Shown in pieces: positions 1 to 9,193 of a stretch of DNA of 64,000 nucleotides (positions are counted from its first letter, which is position 1; each line of letters starts with the position of its first letter). The position numbers and the translations under genes are program-made. Source of the stretch: Clostridiales bacterium UBA7273 (GTDB lineage Bacteria; Bacillota; Clostridia; Oscillospirales; Oscillospiraceae); contig DKRV01000006.1 of assembly GCA_002472405.1 (NCBI GenBank), positions 50,074-114,073 of the forward strand, given 5' to 3'. The notes beneath the pieces are model-generated. The model worked only from the letters and a program-made list of their open reading frames with translations. It did not search any database and had not been told where the DNA came from.

Positions 1-1
1 A

Positions 2-1321
2 GAGCGCCGCGAGCCGACGGCAGAGGAAATGCAGACCCTTGCCGACGCATTCTCGCGCCAGGGCTTCACGCAGGGCTATTTTAACGGCGATAAGGCCGAC
101 ATGTTCGGCGTGAGAGCCGAAACCGACAAGGTCGGCGAAAAAATGTTTTCCGATGCAAGGAAAGAATACATCGGCAAGGAAGAGCGCCGCGTTCCTGTGA
201 AGTTTTACGCCGTCGTAAACGCCGGAGAGGCGGTCAAGGCGGCAGCTATAGATAACCGCGGAAACAAGGTAGTCGCTTTCGGCGCCGAGCCGCAGAAGGC
301 GATACGTCAGGCGATAAATTCAGAGGTCTTGAGTGACAGACTCGGCAAGACAGGCGGTACGCCGTACTACTGCGTGGATGCGCAGAGCCGCGTGCAGAGC
401 GGACTTTACCTCTCTGCGTCGGAGATAAACGAGCTGCGCCGCAAGCTTGTAACGGCTCTCAACGAGCGCCGCGCAGTGCCGCAGCCGCGCCGCAGCCTGC
501 CCATGCCGCAGATGCCCTCGGGGCAGAGTGCCGTGACCGATCCCGTTATGATCTATCAGGTGCGCACGGCAGAGCAGCTTACCGAGGAGCTTGCCGACAC
601 AAGACCCGATTATATCTACATTCCCGTCAAGGTCATGCACGATAATTTTGACCTTGTGCGCATGTTCAAAGAGCGCGGAGCGGTGCCGGTCGCCGTTTTG
701 CCGCGCGTTATAACCGACAGCGAGACGAAGGATATATTCGTCATGCTGCGAAAGCTGTTCGACCTTGGCATAAACGAGGCGCTTGTCGGAAACCTCGGAC
801 ATGTTATAATCGCGCGCAAGGCAGGAATGAAAACGCGCGCCGATTTCGGCATGAATGTGTTTAACTCGTATTCGATGGATATGATACGGAAGATGGGCTT
901 TTTGTCCGCAACGGCATCGTTTGAGCTGCGCCTTGCGCAGGTTCGCGATATGGCAAAGTGCGTGCCGACGGAGCTTATCACTTATGGGCGGCTTCCGCTC
1001 ATGGTGTCGGATCAGTGCGTGATAAGTCACAGCCTCGGCGCGTGCAATTGCCAAAGCCCGGCTCAGCTTTCCGACCGTATGGGCTCGACCTTCCCCATCG
1101 TGCGCGAATACGATCACCGCAATGTGATATACAATTCCCGAAAGCTGTTCATGGCCGATAAAAACGATGAGCTGTGCGGCGTGGGGCTTTGGGGAATAAG
1201 ACTGATGTTCACGACCGAGGGCGCGCGCGAGTGCGTTCAGGTCGCAAAGAGATATAAGGGCGAGGGCGACTATCAGCCGAACGATCTGACCCGAGGCCTT
1301 TATTACAGAGGAGTTGACTGA
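2..1321 (+). CDS. U32 family peptidase, 5' end cut by the window
   Basis: The reading frame is open from base 2, so the gene starts outside the window; the internal ATG at 29 is not a credible start. The visible part begins with the 'FSRQGFTQGYF' segment that in U32 (collagenase-like) peptidases follows the first catalytic domain. A DUF3656-like region follows to about residue 150. A second U32-like barrel segment covers about residues 170-400 and contains a cysteine cluster (SDQCVISHSLGACNC). Members are linked to RNA modification or peptide hydrolysis, but the exact substrate here is unknown. The stop lies just ahead of the Maf gene and the two are probably co-transcribed. Confidence 0.85.
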   Translation, partial: ERREPTAEEMQTLADAFSRQGFTQGYFNGDKADMFGVRAETDKVGEKMFSDARKEYIGKEERRVPVKFYAVVNAGEAVKAAAIDNRGNKVVAFGAEPQKAIRQAINSEVLSDRLGKTGGTPYYCVDAQSRVQSGLYLSASEINELRRKLVTALNERRAVPQPRRSLPMPQMPSGQSAVTDPVMIYQVRTAEQLTEELADTRPDYIYIPVKVMHDNFDLVRMFKERGAVPVAVLPRVITDSETKDIFVMLRKLFDLGINEALVGNLGHVIIARKAGMKTRADFGMNVFNSYSMDMIRKMGFLSATASFELRLAQVRDMAKCVPTELITYGRLPLMVSDQCVISHSLGACNCQSPAQLSDRMGSTFPIVREYDHRNVIYNSRKLFMADKNDELCGVGLWGIRLMFTTEGARECVQVAKRYKGEGDYQPNDLTRGLYYRGVD

Positions 1322-1325
1322 CACT

Positions 1326-1892
1326 ATGGATATCGTGCTTGCCTCCGGCTCGCCGCGGCGAAAGAAGCTGCTTGAAACGCTGGGGCTTGATTTCGCCGTC
1401 GTTCCGGCAAAGGGCGAAGAGATAGCACCGCGCGGCGCAGGCCCTGCCGAAACGGTCGAGGCTCTGTCACGGGCAAAGGCCGAAGAGGTTGCGAAAGGCT
1501 TTGCAAATGCGCTCATCATCGCGGCAGACACCGTCGTTTGGGCAGACGGCAGGATACTCGGCAAGCCCAAAGACGAGACCGACGCAAAAGCCATGCTGCA
1601 CCTGCTGTCGGATAATACGCACGAGGTTTACACCGGCGTGACGGTCATGTACGGCGGCAAAATCGTCGTCGGCAGCGAGTGTACGAAGGTTTTCTTCCGC
1701 AAGCTGTCGGAGGGCGAGATCGACCGTTATGTTCAGACCGGAGAGCCGATGGACAAGGCCGGTGCTTACGGCATTCAGGGCAGAGCCGCGCTCATGGTCA
1801 GGCGGCTCGAGGGCGACTATTTCAACGTAATGGGCCTGCCGCTGTGCAGGCTTGGCCAAATGCTCGAAGAGATCGGGGTGCATCTTTTTTGA
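1326..1892 (+). CDS. maf: Maf-family nucleoside triphosphate pyrophosphatase
   Basis: Maf proteins hydrolyse non-canonical or pyrimidine nucleoside triphosphates to the monophosphate and PPi, acting as cytosolic house-cleaning enzymes; in Gram-positives Maf is linked to septum formation. The N-terminus has the signature SGSPRRKKLL, followed by AADTVV and ILGKP motifs, and the length (188 aa) fits the family. I chose ATG 1326 because AGAGGAG at 1307-1313 is suitably spaced; an in-frame TTG at 1314 directly abuts that site and is unlikely. The gene overlaps mreC by four bases (TTGA), as expected for the maf-mreBCD arrangement, although mreB itself is not between them. Confidence 0.93.
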   Translation: MDIVLASGSPRRKKLLETLGLDFAVVPAKGEEIAPRGAGPAETVEALSRAKAEEVAKGFANALIIAADTVVWADGRILGKPKDETDAKAMLHLLSDNTHEVYTGVTVMYGGKIVVGSECTKVFFRKLSEGEIDRYVQTGEPMDKAGAYGIQGRAALMVRRLEGDYFNVMGLPLCRLGQMLEEIGVHLF

Positions 1893-2737
1893 ACGTAAAA
1901 AATTATCTTAAGAAAAACGGAATAAAGCTCGGCGTTATCGTGCTCGTCATAGCGCTCGTCGCCGGGGCGGCATCCTATCTTCTCAAGGGAAACGCAGGAC
2001 TTATACAGAATGTGTCGGGCACGGTCAAAGCACCGGTGCAGCGCATGGTAAGCTCCGTTGCCGACTGGCTGGAGAGCCTTTACGGATATCTTTACGACTA
2101 TGACCAGCTCGTTGCCGAAAACGAGCGTCTGCGCGCGGAGCTGACCCAAGCTCAGGAGGAGGCACGAAACGGCGCCGCCGCCATCGAGGAAAACGAGCGC
2201 TTCCGCCAGCTGCTTAACTTCAAGGAAAAACACAGCGATATGACGCTTGAATCGGCCAAGGTCGTCGCGTGGACGACGTCGAACTGGGCAAATTCGTTCA
2301 CGATAAGCAAGGGCACGAATGCCGATATCGCCGTGGGTGACTGCGTTATCACCGAGTACGGCGTCATGGTCGGACAGGTGACCGAGGTCGGCTCGACATG
2401 GGCTACGGTTTCCACGGTCATCGACCTTAACACGAATATCGGCGCGCTCGTTTCCGAAAACGGCGCTTCCGGCCTGCTCGTCGGCGACTTTGCCATGATG
2501 CAGGAGGGCTGCGTGAAGCTCAGCTACCTTGCCGACGGTGCGCAGGTCTTCTCGGGCGACACGGTCATGACCTCCGGCTCGGGCGGCGCATTTCCCCAGG
2601 GACTTGTTGTCGGAACGATAAGCTCGGTCAAGACCGAGGCCGGCGGTCAGATAGAGTATGGCGAGGTCAAGCCCGGCTGCGACCTCAACGCGCTCGTGCA
2701 GGTTTTTGTAGTAAAAGATTTTGAAGTGGTGGAATAA
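1889..2737 (+). CDS. mreC: Rod shape-determining protein MreC
   Basis: MreC is the bitopic membrane protein that couples cytoskeletal MreB to the peptidoglycan elongation machinery. The sequence has a short basic N-terminus, one membrane helix (about residues 10-30: LGVIVLVIALVAGAASYLL), a coiled coil (about 65-100, VAENERLRAELTQAQEEARN) and the extracellular beta-domain with GxVxxVGxxxAxVxxxxD-type repeats. The open frame extends further upstream inside maf, but the family start corresponds to TTG 1889, which overlaps the maf stop. The 282-aa length is normal. It is followed without a gap by mreD. Confidence 0.93.
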   Translation: MNVKNYLKKNGIKLGVIVLVIALVAGAASYLLKGNAGLIQNVSGTVKAPVQRMVSSVADWLESLYGYLYDYDQLVAENERLRAELTQAQEEARNGAAAIEENERFRQLLNFKEKHSDMTLESAKVVAWTTSNWANSFTISKGTNADIAVGDCVITEYGVMVGQVTEVGSTWATVSTVIDLNTNIGALVSENGASGLLVGDFAMMQEGCVKLSYLADGAQVFSGDTVMTSGSGGAFPQGLVVGTISSVKTEAGGQIEYGEVKPGCDLNALVQVFVVKDFEVVE

Positions 2738-3262
2738 TTGCTCAACAGACTGATTCAGGCTCTTGAATGGAAAAAAGTCCGCATGGTCATCCAATACGCG
2801 GTCTATATGCTGCTTGTCATGCTGCTGCAAAGCGTGCTGTTTTCAAGGATCAGCATTTTCGGCACGAAGGGCTTTATAATCCCGGCTGCCGCAGTTGCCG
2901 CAGGCATATATCTCGGCGGAGTTCGCGGCGCGGTTTTCGGAATTTTCCTCGGACTTTTCACCGATATGGCCTTTTCCGAAACGACGGTGCTGTTTACGAT
3001 ACTGTTTCCGATGATCGGCTTCGGAGCGGGCTTTGCCTCGGAGTTTTACATCAATAAAAGCTTTTTCGCGTTCATGATATTCAGCGTGGCGGCGATACTG
3101 CTGTGCGGCATAGTGCAGCTTATCCACGCGCTTATCGGCGGCGGAACGGAGCTTGCCGCAGGATTGATCACGGTGCTTTTGCAGACCGTTTTGTCCGTGC
3201 TGCCGGTCATGCTGCTGTATCTTCCGTTTAAAGAAGGCGGAATAATGCACGCGCAATACTGA
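2738..3262 (+). CDS. mreD: Rod shape-determining protein MreD
   Basis: This is a 174-aa, almost wholly hydrophobic protein with about five membrane helices, matching MreD in size, composition and position between mreC and a class B PBP. MreD is a membrane partner of MreC and PBP2 in the elongasome. The start is TTG 2738, immediately after the mreC stop, implying translational coupling; an in-frame ATG at 2783 is a weaker alternative. Sequence conservation in MreD is low, so the call leans on topology plus synteny. Confidence 0.88.
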   Translation: MLNRLIQALEWKKVRMVIQYAVYMLLVMLLQSVLFSRISIFGTKGFIIPAAAVAAGIYLGGVRGAVFGIFLGLFTDMAFSETTVLFTILFPMIGFGAGFASEFYINKSFFAFMIFSVAAILLCGIVQLIHALIGGGTELAAGLITVLLQTVLSVLPVMLLYLPFKEGGIMHAQY

Positions 3263-3275
3263 TTGAGGATACCCG

Positions 3276-5363
3276 ATGAACATTATTAAGAAAGAAAGAC
3301 TTATAGCGCTTGCACTGGTGTTTGCAATGCTGATCACGGTGTATATCGTTGCCCTGTATAAGCTCCAGATAATCGAGGGCGAGAAGTATTACGAAGAAAG
3401 CCGCAATAATATGGTGACGACCAGCACCGTTACCGCCGCGCGCGGCAATATCCTTGACCGCTACGGCAGAGTGCTTGTTACCAATAAATCGTGCTATGAC
3501 CTGACGATAAACACAGATGAGCTTTTCCCGAATGACGACAGCGTTGACTCAAACGCCGTTATCTTAAAGCTTGTCAACATGATCCGCGATTACGGCGACG
3601 ATTACATCGACGATCTGCCGATAACGAAAAGTCCTCCGTTCGAGTTTGAAAACGTCAGCGAGCAGGATCAGGCGCGGCTTGACGCTTATATGAAAGCAAA
3701 CAAAGTCAAGGAAAACGCAAGCGCCGTCGAGATACTCTCGAGCATGCGTGACCGCTATGAGATCGACAGCAACTACACCGCAGAAGAGGCGAGGATCATC
3801 GCCGGCGTGCGCTATGCTATAAACGTGCGATATCTCATAAACACCTCGGACTATATTTTCGTCAAGGACGCGGATATGAAGCTCATAGCCACGCTGCGCG
3901 AAAACAACATTGAGGGTATAAATATCAAGGAATCCTATGTCCGCGAATATGCCACCTCGGCCGCCGCGCACATCCTTGGCTACACCGGCGCGATGAGCGA
4001 CAGCGACTATGCAAAATATAAGGATCAGGGCTATTCCGCCGATGCGACCGTCGGCAAGGACGGCGCGGAGTACGCCTTCGAAAAATACCTGCACGGAACA
4101 AACGGCACCGTGCGCACGACCTCCGCATCCGACGGCACGGTCATAAGCAAGGAATATATCGAAGAGCCGGAGCCGGGCAACAATGTGTATCTGACGATTG
4201 ACATTGCCCTGCAGGAGGCCGCCGAGCTTGCGCTTGAAAACGGCGTGGCCTCCATCCAGGCAAAGATAGACTCAAAGAAAGAGCAGCAGATAGCCAGCGG
4301 AACATACACTGAAAAGCAGGATGTCATTGACGGCGCCTCCGTGGTCGTCGTAAACGTCAAAACCGGCGAGCCGCTTGCCATTGCAAACTGGCCGACCTAT
4401 GATCCGTCCGAGCTGCTGGAAAAATACAATGAGCTGCTTGAGGATAAAAACGCTCCGCTTTATAACCGCGCGCTCCAGGGCGGCTATGCGCCCGGCTCGA
4501 CCTTCAAGCCGTGCACGGCGATAGCCTCGCTGACCGAGGGCATAATAAACACCGGCACTACCATCCAGTGTACAGGCAGATATACAAGATACGAGCAGTA
4601 TGGTTTTGCACCGCTCTGCTGGATATACTCGCAGAACAATCAGCATCTGACGCACGGCTATCTGAACGTCACCGGCGCTATCCAGAACTCCTGCAACATT
4701 TTCTTCTATTCGGCAGGACATGACCTCGGCATAGATAAGCTTGATAAATACGCGGCTCTGTTTGGCCTCGGCGAGAGCACCGGCATTGAGCTGCCCGAAT
4801 CCACCGGCAACATGGCAAATGCAAAAAACCATGAAGAGCTTACCGGCGAACCCTGGACGATAGGCCAGACCATGCAGGCCGCTATCGGCCAGTCCGACAG
4901 CCTGTTCACGCCGCTGCAGATCGCCGAGTACTGTGCAGCCGTCGCAAACGGCGGTGAGCGTCACAGCGCGTCGATACTCAAATCTGTGCGCAGCTACAGC
5001 TACGGCGAAAATGTGTACGAGCGCGAGAATGAAGTGCTCAGCAAGGTCGAAACCGCGCAGTATAACTGGGATGCCGTCCACGAGGGCATGCGCCTTGTCG
5101 GTAAATCAAGTCTGCCAAACTACACCATGACGAGTATCGCGGCAAAAACCGGGACCGCCCAGAAGGGCGACAGCATCGCAAACGACGGTATCTTCATCTG
5201 CTATGCGCCCTTTGACGATCCGGAGATCGCAATGGCCATCGTCGTTCAGAAGGGCGGCGCGGGCGCAAACTGCTCGGTCATCGCACAGGAAATACTCGAG
5301 GCTTACTTCAGCCTGAAATCCGCAACCGACGTTACCGACATCGAGGGCGAGCTGCTGCAGTGA
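3276..5363 (+). CDS. mrdA: Penicillin-binding protein 2 (class B transpeptidase)
   Basis: This is a 695-aa bitopic protein with an N-terminal anchor (residues about 10-30), the class B dimerisation motif region (RGNILDRYGRVL, about 57-68) and a C-terminal transpeptidase domain. The three active-site motifs are present: STFK with the nucleophile at S408, SCN at 472-474 and KTGT at 624-627. It cross-links peptidoglycan during side-wall elongation, and its position after mreCD supports PBP2/MrdA rather than the septal PBP. rodA, often adjacent, is not seen here. A new promoter follows, so the mre operon probably ends with this gene. Confidence 0.94.
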   Translation: MNIIKKERLIALALVFAMLITVYIVALYKLQIIEGEKYYEESRNNMVTTSTVTAARGNILDRYGRVLVTNKSCYDLTINTDELFPNDDSVDSNAVILKLVNMIRDYGDDYIDDLPITKSPPFEFENVSEQDQARLDAYMKANKVKENASAVEILSSMRDRYEIDSNYTAEEARIIAGVRYAINVRYLINTSDYIFVKDADMKLIATLRENNIEGINIKESYVREYATSAAAHILGYTGAMSDSDYAKYKDQGYSADATVGKDGAEYAFEKYLHGTNGTVRTTSASDGTVISKEYIEEPEPGNNVYLTIDIALQEAAELALENGVASIQAKIDSKKEQQIASGTYTEKQDVIDGASVVVVNVKTGEPLAIANWPTYDPSELLEKYNELLEDKNAPLYNRALQGGYAPGSTFKPCTAIASLTEGIINTGTTIQCTGRYTRYEQYGFAPLCWIYSQNNQHLTHGYLNVTGAIQNSCNIFFYSAGHDLGIDKLDKYAALFGLGESTGIELPESTGNMANAKNHEELTGEPWTIGQTMQAAIGQSDSLFTPLQIAEYCAAVANGGERHSASILKSVRSYSYGENVYERENEVLSKVETAQYNWDAVHEGMRLVGKSSLPNYTMTSIAAKTGTAQKGDSIANDGIFICYAPFDDPEIAMAIVVQKGGAGANCSVIAQEILEAYFSLKSATDVTDIEGELLQ

Positions 5364-5394
5364 TAAAAAACCGCGCTTTTTGTCAAAAAAGGCG

Positions 5395-5423
5395 TTGAAA
5401 GAAACGGCAGCATTGTATATAAT
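5395..5423 (+). promoter_or_regulatory. Sigma-A promoter of the mgsA-like gene
   Basis: TTGAAA (5395-5400), a 17-bp spacer and a perfect TATAAT (5418-5423). A small AT-rich inverted repeat (5433-5442 with 5447-5456) lies in the leader between this promoter and the ribosome site. Confidence 0.8.
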
Positions 5424-5489
5424 AAAACAGTAATTATAAAAAGTGTTTTTTATAATAGGAAATTTCGCAAACAGAATCGAGGGAAGCTT

Positions 5490-5894
5490 ATGAATATTGC
5501 ACTTATGGCACATGACAGAAAGAAGGAACTGATGGTTCAGTTCTGTATAGCTTATTGTGGTATTCTGGCCGAGCATTCAGTCTGCGCAACCAACACGACG
5601 GGCAAGCTTGTATCCGAAGCAACGGGACTTCCCGTGACGCTTTATCTGCATGCCGACCAGGGCGGCGCCCAGCAGATCGGAGCAAGAATATCATATAACG
5701 AGATCGATCTTGTGCTGTTCTTCTGCGACCCGTCAAACCCCGGCGGATTTGACGATATCAACAAGATCGAACGCCTGTGCGATCAGTATCAGATCCCGTT
5801 TGCAACCAATGCGGCAACCGCGGAGGTGCTCGTTCAGGGCCTGCGGCGCGGTGATCTTGACTGGCGCAATATCGTCAATCCAAAGCGCAGGTAG
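5490..5894 (+). CDS. Methylglyoxal synthase homologue with an altered active site
   Basis: At 134 aa, this aligns end to end with clostridial MgsA, the cytosolic enzyme that converts dihydroxyacetone phosphate to methylglyoxal and phosphate. Conserved parts include AHD (H8, equal to E. coli H19), TTGKL, QQIGA, FFCDP (D80, equal to D91) and ATNxATAE. However, the catalytic aspartate of the GGDQQ motif (E. coli D71) is Ala60, the catalytic histidine equivalent to H98 is Phe87, the ATGTTG phosphate loop reads ATNTTG, and S65 is replaced by histidine. The frame is intact with its own promoter. I infer a protein that keeps the fold, perhaps ligand binding or regulation, but probably not normal MGS catalysis. 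Confidence 0.85.
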   Translation: MNIALMAHDRKKELMVQFCIAYCGILAEHSVCATNTTGKLVSEATGLPVTLYLHADQGGAQQIGARISYNEIDLVLFFCDPSNPGGFDDINKIERLCDQYQIPFATNAATAEVLVQGLRRGDLDWRNIVNPKRR

Positions 5895-5918
5895 GCTGCA
5901 TCGCCGAATTAAAACTCG

Positions 5919-5950
5919 AATGCTGTTATTGCTCAAGCAATAGCAGCATT
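5919..5950 (+). terminator. Hairpin between the mgsA-like gene and hisS
   Basis: A 15-bp inverted repeat (AATGCTGTTATTGCT paired with AGCAATAGCAGCATT, one G-T pair) with a two-base loop. There is no real T-run, so it may be a weak terminator or an mRNA-stabilising stem; the hisS ribosome site begins a few bases later. Confidence 0.55.
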
Positions 5951-5977
5951 TAGTGATTGAAAGGAATAAAATTAAGT

Positions 5978-7333
5978 ATGGCAAAAGTTGCGCCGAGAAC
6001 CCTGTCGGGCTTCATGGAGCTGCTTCCGGCAGACCAGATAAAGATGGAAAAAATGATGGAGACGCTCAGAAAGAGCTACTCCGTTTACGGCTTTGCGCCG
6101 CTTGACACGCCGGTGATCGAATCGGCGGAGGTGCTGCTTGCAAAGGGCGGCGGCGAGACCGAAAAGCAGATATACAGATTCAATAAGGGCGACAGCGACC
6201 TTGCGCTGCGCTTTGACCTGACCGTTCCGCTCGCAAAATTCGTCGCGGCAAATTACGGACATCTGACGTTCCCGTTCCGCCGCTATCAGATAGGCAAGGT
6301 CTACCGAGGCGAAAGAGCACAGCGCGGCCGCTTCCGCGAGTTTTATCAGGCCGATATCGATATCATCGGCGACGGTAAGCTCGATATCATAAACGAGGCG
6401 GAAATCCCTGCGATAATCTATCGCACCTTCACCGCGCTCGGCCTCAAGGGCTTTAAAATAAAGGTCAATAACCGCAAGCTCTTAAACGGATTTTACAGCC
6501 TTGCCGGCATGAGCGAAAAGGCCGGCGATATAATGCGCACGGTCGATAAACTCGATAAGATCGGCCCCAACAAGGTCCGCCAGCTTCTTATGGATGAGCT
6601 GCACATGTTCTCGCACAAGGCCGACGACGTTATGGACTTCATGGCCATAAGCGGCACGAATGCCGAGGTCATTGCCGGACTTGAGCGCTATAAGGGAATG
6701 GACGAGCTGTTTGACGAGGGCCTTGAGGAGCTCAAGACCGTCACAAGATACCTTGCCGATTTTGGCGTTCCGGAGGAAAACTTCGCAATCGACCTTTCGA
6801 TAGCGCGCGGCCTTGACTATTATACAGGCACGGTTTACGAAACCGAAATGACCGCCCACCCCGAGATAGGCTCGATCTGCTCCGGCGGCAGATACGACGA
6901 TCTTGCCGGATACTACACCGATAAAAAGCTGCCCGGCGTCGGCATATCCATCGGCCTTACGCGCCTTTTCTATGTCCTCAACGAGCAGGGCATGCTCTCA
7001 GACGAAACCGTGTCGGCTCCTGCCGATGCGCTCGTTATCCCCATGGCTGAGGATCTCGGCTACGCCATTGCCGCCGCAACGGCGCTGCGTGATGCTGGGG
7101 TGAGAACTCAGCTTTACTGCGAGCAGAAAAAATTCAAGGCAAAAATGAGCTATGCCGATAAGCTCGGCATTCCCTATGTGATCCTCATCGGCGAGGACGA
7201 GATCGCGGAAAACGTCGTCGCCGTTAAGAATATGACCACCGGCGAGCAGACAAAGCTCGGCTTTGCCGACGCTGCGTCGCTCATAAAGAAAGACATGGAT
7301 GATCGCGCCCGTGCCGCGGTTATCAAAGAATAA
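5978..7333 (+). CDS. hisS: Histidyl-tRNA synthetase
   Basis: Class II aminoacyl-tRNA synthetase charging tRNA-His. Visible landmarks are motif 2 (FRRYQIGKVYRGERAQRGR-), ALRFDLTVPLAKFVA, the histidine-binding GLDYYTGTVYE segment and motif 3 (GVGISIGLTRLF), followed by an anticodon-binding domain from about residue 345 (ADALVIPMAEDLGYAIAAATALRDAG). At 451 aa it is slightly longer than the commonest forms. ATG 5978 is preferred over an upstream in-frame TTG at 5957 because AAAGGA sits just before it. It is followed after 15 bases by aspS, and hisS-aspS pairing is common in Bacillota. Confidence 0.93.
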   Translation: MAKVAPRTLSGFMELLPADQIKMEKMMETLRKSYSVYGFAPLDTPVIESAEVLLAKGGGETEKQIYRFNKGDSDLALRFDLTVPLAKFVAANYGHLTFPFRRYQIGKVYRGERAQRGRFREFYQADIDIIGDGKLDIINEAEIPAIIYRTFTALGLKGFKIKVNNRKLLNGFYSLAGMSEKAGDIMRTVDKLDKIGPNKVRQLLMDELHMFSHKADDVMDFMAISGTNAEVIAGLERYKGMDELFDEGLEELKTVTRYLADFGVPEENFAIDLSIARGLDYYTGTVYETEMTAHPEIGSICSGGRYDDLAGYYTDKKLPGVGISIGLTRLFYVLNEQGMLSDETVSAPADALVIPMAEDLGYAIAAATALRDAGVRTQLYCEQKKFKAKMSYADKLGIPYVILIGEDEIAENVVAVKNMTTGEQTKLGFADAASLIKKDMDDRARAAVIKE

Positions 7334-7348
7334 TGGAGGCAGAAGAAA

Positions 7349-9130
7349 ATGACACAGTCAAGAACTCACACCTGCAATCAGCTCCGTATTGAAAATGTCG
7401 GAGAAAAGGTCAAGATCGTCGGATGGATGGAGAACGTCCGCGAGGTAGGCCAGAACTTTGCGTTTGTCATTGTCCGCGATTTTTACGGCACGACGCAGGT
7501 CGTCGTCGAGACCGAGGATATGATGAAGGTCATAAAGGGCATAAACAAGGAGAGCACCATCTCCGTCGAGGGCACAGTTCGCGAGCGCGCGAGCAAAAAC
7601 CCCAAGCTCCCCACCGGTGATATCGAGGTCGTTCCCGAAAAGATCGAAGTTCTCGGACGCTGCCGCTATAACGAGCTGCCGTTTGAAATAAACCGCAGCC
7701 GCGAGGCCGACGAGACCACACGCCTTAAGTACCGCTACCTCGACCTGAGAAATCCGGCCGTAAAGCAGAATATCATCCTCCGCTGCAACGTCGTCGCCGC
7801 CCTGCGCAAGGCGATGATGGAGCACGATTTCCTTGAGATAACAACGCCTATCCTCACCGCTTCCTCTCCCGAGGGCGCGCGCGACTATCTCGTTCCGGCA
7901 AGAAAGCACCCCGGCAAGTTCTATGCTCTGCCGCAGGCGCCGCAGCAGTTCAAACAGCTGCTCATGACCTCGGGCTTCGACCGCTATTTCCAGATAGCGC
8001 CCTGCTTCCGCGATGAGGACGCGCGCGGCGATCGTTCACCTGGCGAGTTCTATCAGCTCGATATGGAGATGTCCTTTGCCGGCCAGGAGGATGTTTTTGC
8101 GGTCATTGAGGATGTCCTGCCCCCGATTTTTGAAAAGTTCGGAACATACAACATATCCAACAAGGCACCCTTCCGTCGCATCGGCTATAATGAGTCGATG
8201 GAAAAGTACGGCTCGGATAAGCCGGATCTGCGCATTGACCTCGTCGTTGAGGACATAACCGCGCTCGTATCCGGCACTGATTTTGCGCCCTTTGCCGAGG
8301 GAAACACCGTCAAGGCAATCGTCGTGACCGGCTGTGACCTTACCCGTAAGCAGATCGACAAGGTCTGCGCGGATGTTGAGGTTCAGGCAGGCATGAAGCC
8401 CTACTGGTTCAAGGTCGACGAAAACGGCGAGCTTGCCGGCGGCGTTGCCAAGTTCCTTCAGGATAAGAAGGCTGCCCTCACCGAGACTCTCGGCCTAAAG
8501 CCCGGCTGCCTTGTCGGCGTAACGGCAGGCAAGAAGGGCGAGGCGCAGAAGACCGCAGGCGTTATGCGAAAGATGCTCGGCGCGGCGGTTCCCGGCCATA
8601 TGGATAAGGAGCGCTACGAGTTCTGCTGGATCGTCGATTTCCCGATGTACGAGATCGGCGAGGAGTCCGGCGAGCTTGAATTCTGCCACAACCCGTTCTC
8701 CATGCCCAACGGCGGCCTGGAGATCCTCGAAAAGGCCGAGCGCGGCGAGGTCGATCCGCTTTCGATCACCGCGTTCCAGTACGACCTCGTGTGCAACGGC
8801 GTTGAGTTGTCCTCGGGCGCCGTGCGTAACCATGATCCCGAGATCATGATAAAGGCGTTTGAAATGGTTCGCCTCGGTGAGGACGACGTTAAGGCCAAGT
8901 TCCCGGCTATGTACAATGCCTTCTGCTACGGCGCACCCCCTCATGCCGGTATCGCCCCGGGCGTTGACCGCATGGTTATGCTGCTTGCCGGCGAGGACTC
9001 CATCCGCGAGATCATCCCGTTCCCGATGAACAAGAACGCGCAGGATGTCATGATGGGCGCACCCTCCACGGTCGAGCAGAAGCAGCTTGACGAGCTGAAC
9101 ATAGCGATAACCTGCCCCGTCGAAGAATAA
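7349..9130 (+). CDS. aspS: Aspartyl-tRNA synthetase, bacterial type
   Basis: Class IIb synthetase of 593 aa, the full length for the bacterial type with a GAD insertion. An N-terminal OB anticodon-binding domain (VKIVGWMENVREVGQNFAFVIVRD) is followed by the catalytic core with the flipping-loop region (QAPQQFKQLLM), motif 2 (FRDEDARGDRSPGEFYQLDMEMSF), the GAD insertion (about residues 300-410) and motif 3 (GIAPGVDRMVMLL). The start follows a good GGAGGCAG site. It lies downstream of hisS in one operon and is closed by a strong terminator. Confidence 0.95.
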   Translation: MTQSRTHTCNQLRIENVGEKVKIVGWMENVREVGQNFAFVIVRDFYGTTQVVVETEDMMKVIKGINKESTISVEGTVRERASKNPKLPTGDIEVVPEKIEVLGRCRYNELPFEINRSREADETTRLKYRYLDLRNPAVKQNIILRCNVVAALRKAMMEHDFLEITTPILTASSPEGARDYLVPARKHPGKFYALPQAPQQFKQLLMTSGFDRYFQIAPCFRDEDARGDRSPGEFYQLDMEMSFAGQEDVFAVIEDVLPPIFEKFGTYNISNKAPFRRIGYNESMEKYGSDKPDLRIDLVVEDITALVSGTDFAPFAEGNTVKAIVVTGCDLTRKQIDKVCADVEVQAGMKPYWFKVDENGELAGGVAKFLQDKKAALTETLGLKPGCLVGVTAGKKGEAQKTAGVMRKMLGAAVPGHMDKERYEFCWIVDFPMYEIGEESGELEFCHNPFSMPNGGLEILEKAERGEVDPLSITAFQYDLVCNGVELSSGAVRNHDPEIMIKAFEMVRLGEDDVKAKFPAMYNAFCYGAPPHAGIAPGVDRMVMLLAGEDSIREIIPFPMNKNAQDVMMGAPSTVEQKQLDELNIAITCPVEE

Positions 9131-9143
9131 GAAAAATTATAAA

Positions 9144-9173
9144 GGGACTGCATTTTCCGCAGTCCCTATTTTT
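9144..9173 (+). terminator. Rho-independent terminator after aspS
   Basis: GGGACTGC...GCAGTCCC stem with a short loop, followed by TATTTTT. It closes the hisS-aspS unit. Confidence 0.9.
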
Positions 9174-9193
9174 GAAAACAGTGGTGGTAAAAT

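Noticed and set aside
320..1594. 424-codon minus-strand frame over the U32 and maf genes
   Set aside because: Low-complexity Ala/Ser/Arg composition and no ribosome site; a shadow of the plus-strand genes.
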